From NCBI GenBank assembly GCA_017617145.1, contig JAFZWX010000130.1, positions 1 to 12,819 of the forward strand: a stretch of DNA of 12,819 bases, given 5' to 3'. Source of the stretch: Treponema sp. GTDB lineage: Bacteria; Spirochaetota; Spirochaetia; Treponematales; Treponemataceae. The translations under genes and the position numbers were made by a program. Positions 7,486 through 12,819 of the stretch are shown here, one piece after another. The notes below the pieces were generated by a model. The model worked only from the letters and a program-made list of their open reading frames with translations. It was not told the DNA's origin and made no database searches. Each line of letters begins with the position of its first letter. The stretch's first letter is position 1.

Positions 7486-7550
7486 CTCTGGCGTGGGCCG
7501 TTTTGTGATTTTTTCGCCAGGGCATCTCACAGGGAACGTGCCGCCCGGGC
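7486..7550 (-). promoter_or_regulatory. GC-rich structured leader of glyS with competing hairpins
   Basis: In minus-strand mRNA order, the segments GCCCGGGC (7550-7543), GCCCTGGCG (7523-7515) and CGCCAGAG (7493-7486) lie before the AAGGAG. The middle segment can pair with the first (7 of 8) or with the third (7 of 8), but not both. The second fold would end next to the ribosome site. The region is GC-rich within AT-rich flanks. Regulation is inferred only. Confidence 0.35.
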
Positions 7551-7591
7551 ATTTTTAGTTGTATTTGATGAGATTAACATAAAAAAGGTTA

Positions 7592-8572
7592 TTATACAAT
7601 GATTATTTTTTCCTCAGGGCATTTTTCAAAAAAGTCCTTTAGCCGCTGTTCAAGGTCGGAAATATCACGGGCATTTATAAACTGAGTCTGTGCGTAGTGA
7701 GCAAACTTGAAGTTCTGGGCATAGTAGGTAAAAAAGCGCTGTAACCGCGTTTTCCAAAATTCCGGCGGCTGGTAGATCTGGATGTTTTTTATGTAATCAA
7801 GGGCAAGATTGAGCATGTCTATGGGCTGCGGTCCCTGAGGCTCTCGAAGGGTCGCTTCACCAACCAGCTCCTTAAAAATCCAAGGTCTTTGCACCGCCGC
7901 ACGCGAAATCATTACTCCCTCAACATCAGGGCACGAAGCAACTGCAAAATCATAACTTTGCTTATCCTTTACATTTCCGTTCAAATAAACCGGCACCTTT
8001 TCCTTATACCTTTCTGCAAGCTTCTGGCAATAAGAATACCTTGGTGGCCGCACAAGTTTTTCCTTTTTAGTTCTCGGATGCAAGGTCAAAAGTTCCACGC
8101 CCTCGCCTACAAGCATATCGCAAAACGAAAAAAATCCGTCATCAGTAAAATTATCATCTCCAAGACGCAGCTTTACACTAAGACGCTTTCCTTCCGGAAC
8201 AACAGCCCGCACTCCCCTTACCATCTGCCTTGTTTCTTCAATATCCTTAAGCATCCAGGCAATGCCCGCACCATACTTATAAATATCAGGAGCAGAACAC
8301 CCCATATTCAAATCAAGACCAATTCCCGGAAGCTCACATAATCTGCGTGCAGCTTCTACCATATGCTCTGCATCATGCCCCGTAAGCTGCCACACAATTT
8401 TTTGGGGAACAGGCGCTGGATCGATATAATATTTCTCAAAAGGACCGCCCGTTAGCAGAGTCCCTGCATTAATCATCTCTGTAAAATATTCATCGCAGCC
8501 ACCAAACTGCTCCACAAGAATTCTGAATGCTGGATGAGAAATTGTTGCCATTGGACCGCAGAGTAGACGCAT
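7592..8572 (-). CDS. dus: tRNA-dihydrouridine synthase family protein
   Basis: A 326-residue FMN-dependent enzyme of the Dus family, which reduces specific uridines of tRNA to dihydrouridine with NADPH. Residues 1-240 form the TIM barrel and the helical tRNA-binding domain follows. Visible family marks are the GPMATISHPAFR start, the catalytic Cys92 in LDLNMGCSAP (a Ser follows where most members have Pro), the FMN-contact K134 in VKLRLG, H165 in TLHPRTK, N198-G199 in VYLNGN, and ISRAAVQRPWIF (222-233). The exact subgroup (A, B, C or other) and target uridine cannot be fixed from this. AGGGG lies about 10 nt upstream of the ATG, a rather long spacing. The gene is divergent from the cyclase gene, sharing 57 bp, and precedes glyS on the same strand; both serve tRNA function. 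Confidence 0.9.
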   Translation of the reverse strand: MRLLCGPMATISHPAFRILVEQFGGCDEYFTEMINAGTLLTGGPFEKYYIDPAPVPQKIVWQLTGHDAEHMVEAARRLCELPGIGLDLNMGCSAPDIYKYGAGIAWMLKDIEETRQMVRGVRAVVPEGKRLSVKLRLGDDNFTDDGFFSFCDMLVGEGVELLTLHPRTKKEKLVRPPRYSYCQKLAERYKEKVPVYLNGNVKDKQSYDFAVASCPDVEGVMISRAAVQRPWIFKELVGEATLREPQGPQPIDMLNLALDYIKNIQIYQPPEFWKTRLQRFFTYYAQNFKFAHYAQTQFINARDISDLEQRLKDFFEKCPEEKIIIV

Positions 8573-8593
8573 AAGAGAAAACCCCTAATATTC

Positions 8594-8622
8594 TTGTAAA
8601 ACCCGTTTGAGTGGTATATACT
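8594..8622 (+). promoter_or_regulatory. Promoter of the sensor cyclase gene, possibly leaderless
   Basis: TTGTAA (8594-8599), a 17-bp spacer and TATACT (8617-8622) form a good sigma-70 promoter. An alternative -10 TATATA (8615-8620) has a TG one base upstream (extended -10). The ATG begins at 8630, 7 nt after the -10, so transcription would start at or next to it. No Shine-Dalgarno is visible. Confidence 0.5.
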
Positions 8623-8629
8623 GTAATTT

Positions 8630-11600
8630 ATGAAAAGAACACTTCAATATATATTATTTATTTTATCATTCTTTTTTCTTACGGTAAATCTTTTTGCTCA
8701 ATTTTCGGAGCTCGATAATTATGTTACCCGTACCTGGACTTCTACCGACGGACTTCCAAGTAATACAATTTCTGACGTAATTCAGTCGCCTGATGGTTTT
8801 ATGTATTTTGGAAGCTACGAGGCACTGGTTCGTTTTGACGGTTATGAATTTGAAACCATAAATAAATATTCAGACAAAAAATATTCTTTTATTTCTGCGC
8901 GCTCAGTTTTCCAGGATTCACAGGGAAATATTTGGGTAGGTTCTAACGACGAAGGTGTTCAAAAAATCGGCAAAGACAGTACAGTTTCTTATTCCAAAGA
9001 CAACGGACTACCTAATAATTCCATACGTGCTTTTGCAGAAGATAAATCACACAACATCTGGATTGGAACTGCAAGCGGTATAGTTTATGTTACTCCCGGA
9101 AACATGATTGTAACTCCAAAAATCAATGGTGGACAGGAGCAGGATTTTGTTCTTGTCTCGCAGCTTTATAAGGATACTGCCGACAAAATCTGGATGGTTA
9201 CCTCTGCTAACCACGGATTATACTATTACGCAGACGGAGCTTTTGAGCGCTTTACACAGCTTGATGAAATTGGTGACTTTACAGTTTCTTGTATTTCTCA
9301 GGATCCCAATGGAGACTTTTGGATTGGTCTTAGCGAAAAAGGACTCATTAAGTTTTCAAACGGAAAAATTACACATATAGAATCGGGAACTCTCCTTGAT
9401 AACACTCCTGTTTATAACATTTATTTTGATAAATACGGAACAATCTGGTTTGGCACCCAAAAAGGAATTGTAATCTGCAATAACGGCACTTACACAACCT
9501 ACGGCGGATCAAAATCAATCATGAACAGCACCATAAACTGCCTGTTCGAAGACCGCGAAGGAAATTTGTGGGTATCTACAGACTCTGAAGGTATTGGAAA
9601 AATAAGCCCCGGAAAATTCCGCATGACACTTTTGAACACAGGCGTAAATGCAATCTGCGAAGACAAAAACGGCAATATCTGGGTAGGAACAGACGAAGGA
9701 CTTCAATGTTACAAAGATGGCGAAACACGCATTGAAAACGATGTAACCCAGTTTTGCAGCAACACCCGAATCAGACACATTGCACTTGCACAAAACGGAG
9801 ACCTGCTTGTAAACTGCTACACTGCTCCGGCACAAGTAAGAGTAACAAAAAACGGTATCCAGAACTGGACAATCGATGACGGGCTTGCGGGCAATAAAAC
9901 ACGAGTTTCACTTGAAGCATCAAACGGCGACCTTTATGTAGGAACGACCACAGGGCTTTCTGTTATTTCTAAAAACGGAACAATCAAAAACTTTACTTCT
10001 GCAGACGGCTTTGTAAACGAATACATAATGTGTATTCATGAGGACTCTGCCGGTAATATCTGGGTAGGAACAGATGGAGATGGAGTTTATATTCTTAAAA
10101 ACAATAAACTGGTTCAAAAGTATTCTGGATCTACTGGACTTGCAGGCAACGTTGTTTTCAAAATCACTAACGACAAGGATGGAGCATTCTGGATTTGTAC
10201 TGGTACAGGTATAAGTCTTTTGCGCACAGACATAACAAACAACTTTGCCGATACAACCATCTTTAATTTTAACTCAGAAAATGGACTTCAGTCTGATTCA
10301 ATTTTCCAGATGATCCCGGATATCAGCGGAACAGTATGGATGGTAAGTAACCGCGGAATTACATCGGCCTCTTACTCAAGCTTTTACGAAATAGAAAAAG
10401 GCGAACGCACAAACCTTAACATAAAATATTACACTCAGAACGACGGTCTTAAATCAAGCGGTGCAAACTCTACAGCGTTGAGCATGCTGGATTCTCACGG
10501 ACGCGTATGGTTTACTATGACAGACGGCTTTGCACTTTATGATCCTCTTAAGGTTCGTAACAAAAACGTACTTCCGCTTGTTCAGATTCTAAATGTAAAA
10601 GTTGATGAAACAGAATACACTAATTTTGAAGAGCCTATTATTATTCCGGCAGGAACAAAGCACGTAGACATTAAGTACACAGGTTTGAGCTTTATTGCAA
10701 GCGAACAGAACCGCTTTAGTCACATGATGCAGGGCTTTGATACAAAGTTTTCTGAGTATACATCAAATCGCACTGTTTCTTATACAAACCTTAAGCCAGG
10801 CAACTACACATTCTTTGTGAACATAATAAATGCCGACGAATTTACTTCCCAGGAACCGGCCGTTATTCATTTTATTCAAAAGCCATTTATTTACCAGCGC
10901 TACAGCTTCTGGATTGCAATAGGTGTTTTTGTAATTGGTATGACAGCCCTTACCTTCTTTATTGTAATTCATACAAACAAAAAGCGTCAGCTCATGCTCG
11001 AAACTCAAATTCAAATGGCGACAGTTGAACTTCAGATGGCAAAGGATGATTCAGACAGACTTTTAAAAAGCATACTCCCGACTTCTATTGCAGAACGCAT
11101 GAAGGGACTTTCCGGTGAACGAACAATTGCTGACCGCTTCGATAATGTAACAGTTCTATTTTCTGATATTGTAGGCTTTACAAATACAACAAGCAATGAA
11201 TCGGCTGATAATATTGTTAGTTCACTTAATGCTTTGATTACCCGCTTTGATAAACGAGCCGCCCATATGGGTGTTGAAAAAATTAAAACAATCGGTGACG
11301 CCTACATGGCAGCCTGCGGTGTTCCATCCCCAAATGCAAACCATGCAGAAGTTATGCTTAAGTTTGCAATTGGTATGTACAAGGATTTAGCCGAATACAA
11401 CAAAACTGCAAAAATTAAATTTAATATAAGAATTGGTTTGAATTCTGGTCCGGTAATTGCAGGTGTAATTGGTGAAAATAAATTTATTTATGATATCTGG
11501 GGCGATACAGTAAATGTAGCCAGCCGAATGGAAAGTGCCTGTTCTCCGGGTCATATACGCTTTACTCAGGCTGTAAAAGATTTAGTTGAAACCCCAACCC

Positions 11601-11671
11601 GTCACCTTAAATGCCGCATGGAAGAATGCGATGTTAAGGGTAAAGGTCTGATGAAGACATTTGAGCTTTAA
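8630..11671 (+). CDS. Membrane sensor adenylate cyclase with 14-blade propeller ectodomain
   Basis: A 1013-residue protein. Residues 1-23 are a signal peptide (MKRTL, long hydrophobic run, likely cut after LFA). Residues about 35-640 hold roughly 14 two-component-regulator propeller repeats of the form GNIWVGTxxGV, enough for two seven-bladed propellers. A Y_Y_Y-like domain covers about 650-750, ending in LKPGNYTFFV. One membrane helix lies at about 758-780, a short coiled-coil-like signalling helix at 783-825, and a class III nucleotide cyclase domain at about 836-1013. Catalytic residues are complete: metal Asp D846 (LFSDIVGFT) and D890 (KIKTIGD), adenine-selecting K886 and D955 (YDIWGD), N962 and R966. 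It should make cAMP from ATP. The ectodomain is that of Bacteroides-type hybrid sensors for glycans, so a periplasmic ligand is likely but unknown. No HAMP or histidine kinase domain is seen. The signal peptide fixes the start. Confidence 0.93.
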   Translation: MKRTLQYILFILSFFFLTVNLFAQFSELDNYVTRTWTSTDGLPSNTISDVIQSPDGFMYFGSYEALVRFDGYEFETINKYSDKKYSFISARSVFQDSQGNIWVGSNDEGVQKIGKDSTVSYSKDNGLPNNSIRAFAEDKSHNIWIGTASGIVYVTPGNMIVTPKINGGQEQDFVLVSQLYKDTADKIWMVTSANHGLYYYADGAFERFTQLDEIGDFTVSCISQDPNGDFWIGLSEKGLIKFSNGKITHIESGTLLDNTPVYNIYFDKYGTIWFGTQKGIVICNNGTYTTYGGSKSIMNSTINCLFEDREGNLWVSTDSEGIGKISPGKFRMTLLNTGVNAICEDKNGNIWVGTDEGLQCYKDGETRIENDVTQFCSNTRIRHIALAQNGDLLVNCYTAPAQVRVTKNGIQNWTIDDGLAGNKTRVSLEASNGDLYVGTTTGLSVISKNGTIKNFTSADGFVNEYIMCIHEDSAGNIWVGTDGDGVYILKNNKLVQKYSGSTGLAGNVVFKITNDKDGAFWICTGTGISLLRTDITNNFADTTIFNFNSENGLQSDSIFQMIPDISGTVWMVSNRGITSASYSSFYEIEKGERTNLNIKYYTQNDGLKSSGANSTALSMLDSHGRVWFTMTDGFALYDPLKVRNKNVLPLVQILNVKVDETEYTNFEEPIIIPAGTKHVDIKYTGLSFIASEQNRFSHMMQGFDTKFSEYTSNRTVSYTNLKPGNYTFFVNIINADEFTSQEPAVIHFIQKPFIYQRYSFWIAIGVFVIGMTALTFFIVIHTNKKRQLMLETQIQMATVELQMAKDDSDRLLKSILPTSIAERMKGLSGERTIADRFDNVTVLFSDIVGFTNTTSNESADNIVSSLNALITRFDKRAAHMGVEKIKTIGDAYMAACGVPSPNANHAEVMLKFAIGMYKDLAEYNKTAKIKFNIRIGLNSGPVIAGVIGENKFIYDIWGDTVNVASRMESACSPGHIRFTQAVKDLVETPTRHLKCRMEECDVKGKGLMKTFEL

Positions 11672-11674
11672 TAG

Positions 11675-11703
11675 TTTGCCATGCCCCTTCTGGGCGTGGC
11701 AAA
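11675..11703. terminator. Hairpin after the cyclase gene, likely bidirectional terminator
   Basis: TTTGCCATGCCC (11675-11686) pairs with GGGCGTGGCAAA (11692-11703) in a 12-bp stem with one T-G wobble and a 5-nt loop. It lies 3 bp after the cyclase stop and just before the stop of the convergent small membrane protein. The downstream T content is modest on both strands, so termination efficiency is uncertain. Confidence 0.6.
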
Positions 11704-11706
11704 TTA

Positions 11707-11922
11707 TTACTCCGATTCCTCTTCTTCTTTCTTTGCCTCTTTTTTATCTTTAATATCTGCTGCACCTATAAAAAAGCAGATAATACCAAGCAATGCCGAA
11801 AGCACCGGTGCACAGCCTTTTAAAAATGAAATCACATCATCACCCCAGGCAAGTGGCCCCATTGGAAGACACGCAAAAACTGTAAAGGCAATGAATAAAA
11901 TTCCAAGTATTATTGTTATCAT
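11707..11922 (-). CDS. Small two-helix membrane protein of unknown function
   Basis: A 71-residue protein with two hydrophobic segments (about 2-20 and 38-54) joined by a short loop (PMGPLAWGDD), and a highly charged Lys/Glu tail from about 57 to 71. I do not recognise the family. Start support is good: GAGG lies 5 nt before the ATG, and this ribosome site overlaps the TGA stop of the upstream cytidine deaminase gene, only 7 bp away. That arrangement suggests translational coupling in one operon. The gene ends just before a terminator-like hairpin. The protein probably sits in the inner membrane with its charged tail in the cytoplasm. A functional link to nucleoside metabolism is suggested by position only. 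Confidence 0.75.
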   Translation of the reverse strand: MITIILGILFIAFTVFACLPMGPLAWGDDVISFLKGCAPVLSALLGIICFFIGAADIKDKKEAKKEEEESE

Positions 11923-11929
11923 TTTGTCC

Positions 11930-12343
11930 TCACTTTAAACTAAAACTTTCTGGCAGCAGTTGGCCCAGTGTAAACTCTTTTACTTCACCTTTCCCATTGG
12001 CGAGCACAATCTTAAAATCCTTATCACAGAACTCTGCAAGCACCTGGCGGCAAACTCCACATGGCGGGCAAAAATCATCAATCTTTGGTTTACCTGCTTC
12101 ATCTTCCGGGCCACCAGCAATTGCAATTGCTTCAAACTCGCGGCAGCCTTCACTAACAGCCTTAAAAACTGCTGTACGTTCTGCACAGTTACTTGGTCCA
12201 TAAGCAGCATTTTCTACATTACAGCCAGTATAAACCTTGTCATCCTTCCCAAGCAAAGCCGCCCCCACATGAAAATGAGAATACGGCGCATAAGAGCGAT
12301 TAGTCATCTCTATTGCTTTGGAAACTAAAAAATCATAATTCAT
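11930..12343 (-). CDS. cdd: Cytidine deaminase
   Basis: A 137-residue protein of the small homotetrameric class. It hydrolyses cytidine or deoxycytidine to uridine or deoxyuridine plus ammonia in pyrimidine salvage. The zinc site is complete: C53 and the proton-shuttling E55 (NCAERTA), plus C95 and C98 (CPPCGVC). NVENAAYG (42-49) is the nucleoside-binding segment, and the APYSHFHVGAAL start is typical. Full length for the class. No Shine-Dalgarno is visible before the ATG, and a -10-like TACAAT ends 6 nt upstream, so the mRNA may be leaderless. The small membrane protein gene follows 7 bp downstream. Confidence 0.96.
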   Translation of the reverse strand: MNYDFLVSKAIEMTNRSYAPYSHFHVGAALLGKDDKVYTGCNVENAAYGPSNCAERTAVFKAVSEGCREFEAIAIAGGPEDEAGKPKIDDFCPPCGVCRQVLAEFCDKDFKIVLANGKGEVKEFTLGQLLPESFSLK

Positions 12344-12349
12344 ATAATA

Positions 12350-12377
12350 ATTGTATCATAATATTTGAAAAAAACAA
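12350..12377 (-). promoter_or_regulatory. Putative cdd promoter
   Basis: On the minus strand, TACAAT (12355-12350) is a 5/6 match to the -10 consensus. A weak -35, TTGTTT (12377-12372), lies 16 bp upstream. The -10 ends only 6 nt before the cdd ATG. T-rich DNA and three phased TTCTAATT repeats lie just upstream. Confidence 0.35.
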
Positions 12378-12380
12378 AAT

Positions 12381-12408
12381 AATTAGAAGAAATTAGAACC
12401 AATTAGAA
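12381..12408. repeat. Three AATTAGAA direct repeats with exact 10-bp period
   Basis: AATTAGAA occurs at 12381-12388, 12391-12398 and 12401-12408. The spacing is about one DNA helical turn. The block lies just upstream of the putative cdd -35 and could bind a regulator or act as an upstream element; this is inference. Confidence 0.5.
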
Positions 12409-12444
12409 AAAATGTCTGACACGGAGTGGACAAAGAAGCATCTG

Positions 12445-12530
12445 AAAAATCAGCACTCGGAGTGGAAAATGGCTGAGAACAACTTCCTTTGTTGGGCGAA
12501 GACATTTTTCACGGGAGAGTGCTGATTTTT
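12445..12530 (+). repeat. Palindromic element, copy 2
   Basis: An 86-bp palindrome with perfect 14-bp ends (AAAAATCAGCACTC at 12445-12458 and its complement at 12517-12530). The core at 12462-12517 is 51/56 identical to copy 1 (5897-5952). It contains a short frame, ATG 12469 to TGA 12525, encoding MAENNFLCWAKTFFTGEC, preceded by GGAG. The T-run at the 3' edge also gives it terminator character on either strand. Confidence 0.8.
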
Positions 12531-12712
12531 CCTATAAAAATTATTTTTATTTTTTTTCAAAATATTATTGACATAATCGCGTATATATTGCATTGTACCA
12601 CTAGAAAGAAAGATTACTAAACGACCCAGCAAAATAGCTAAGTTTTTGTAAGAAAGTGCTTTTTGTCGTGCGTATGTACGGCTTATCATTTTTTTAGATT
12701 GAGGTTACTTGA
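12531..12712 (+). promoter_or_regulatory. AT-rich upstream region of the ABC transporter gene
   Basis: This 182-bp stretch, part of the 369-bp non-coding gap between cdd and the transporter gene, holds no convincing frame. A perfect -35 TTGACA lies at 12568-12573, but no good -10 stands at the normal distance; TATATA at 12582-12587 is too close. GAGG at 12701-12704 is the ribosome site for the next gene. I see no riboswitch or strong terminator. Confidence 0.35.
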
Positions 12713-12819
12713 ATGAAAGGAAGTCAGGTTACCATTGATCATGTATCCAAAAAATTTGGCGATTTTGTAGCCTTGGATGACATCAACTTTACTATTCAAC
12801 CAGGAGAATTCTTTTCTCT
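12713..12819 (+). CDS. ABC transporter ATP-binding protein, N-terminus (PotA-like; cut by window edge)
   Basis: The first 35 codons of an ATPase subunit, beginning MKGSQVTIDHVSKKFGDFVA and running LDDINFTIQPGEFFS to the edge. The VSKKFG, aromatic A-loop position (F) and PGEFFSL text are typical of the PotA/FbpC-type importers, and EFFSL just before the Walker A motif is especially PotA-like. The Walker A itself is outside the window. GAGG at 12701-12704, 8 nt before the ATG, supports the start. Spermidine/putrescine is the best guess for the substrate, but other solutes are possible. Confidence 0.8.
   Translation, partial: MKGSQVTIDHVSKKFGDFVALDDINFTIQPGEFFS

Noticed and set aside
7470..7560. 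T-box riboswitch for glyS
   Set aside because: GGGCGGCAC in the leader loosely recalls the T-box motif GGGTGGNACCGCG, but the full motif, a specifier loop and a terminator are missing, and only about 120 nt are available.
11913..12328. Plus-strand frames of 96 and 122 codons opposite cdd
   Set aside because: They lie wholly antisense to cdd, which has a complete zinc site; no independent support.
12450..12689. 79-codon minus-strand frame upstream of the ABC transporter gene
   Set aside because: It runs through the palindromic element and AT-rich upstream DNA, with low-complexity Lys/Asn text and no family resemblance.

Overview
The window looks like chromosomal DNA of a host-associated spirochaete, most likely Treponema-like. 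This rests on the AT-rich composition, the single-chain alpha2-type glycyl-tRNA synthetase, a lipoprotein with a relaxed (spirochaete-like) lipobox, and the mix of HD-GYP, ankyrin-lipoprotein and cyclase signalling genes. The genus is inference; no rRNA or other marker is present.

Layout. 1-141: the left end of an IS3/IS150-type insertion sequence with the start of its OrfA on the minus strand. 181-323: a palindromic dispersed repeat followed by a 27-bp-period tandem array. 328-828: a PerR-type peroxide/metal regulator whose promoter carries a near-consensus Per box. 939-5114 (plus strand): a 924-residue lipoprotein built almost wholly of about 26 ankyrin repeats, then a non-canonical HD-GYP protein. 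5111-8572 (minus strand, read dus -> glyS -> aldo/keto reductase): the reductase lacks three of the four catalytic-tetrad residues and its stop overlaps the HD-GYP stop. 8630-11671 (plus): a 1013-residue membrane sensor with 14 propeller blades outside and a class III adenylate cyclase inside. 11707-12343 (minus): cytidine deaminase closely followed by a small two-helix membrane protein. 12344-12712: a non-coding stretch with phased repeats and a second copy of the palindromic element also found at 5887-5966. 12713-12819: the first 35 codons of a PotA-like ABC transporter ATPase, cut by the window edge.

How it fits together. Housekeeping genes (dus, glyS, cdd) are interleaved with signalling genes. 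The signalling genes suggest cAMP output (sensor cyclase) and possibly cyclic-dinucleotide handling (HD-GYP), plus peroxide or metal response (PerR). The ankyrin lipoprotein and HD-GYP gene are 45 bp apart and probably co-transcribed. Nothing here is a recognisable defence system or CRISPR array. The most unusual items are the propeller-cyclase sensor, the tetrad-less aldo/keto reductase, the degenerate HD-GYP protein, and the two-copy palindromic element whose core is conserved while its outer stems differ but stay paired.
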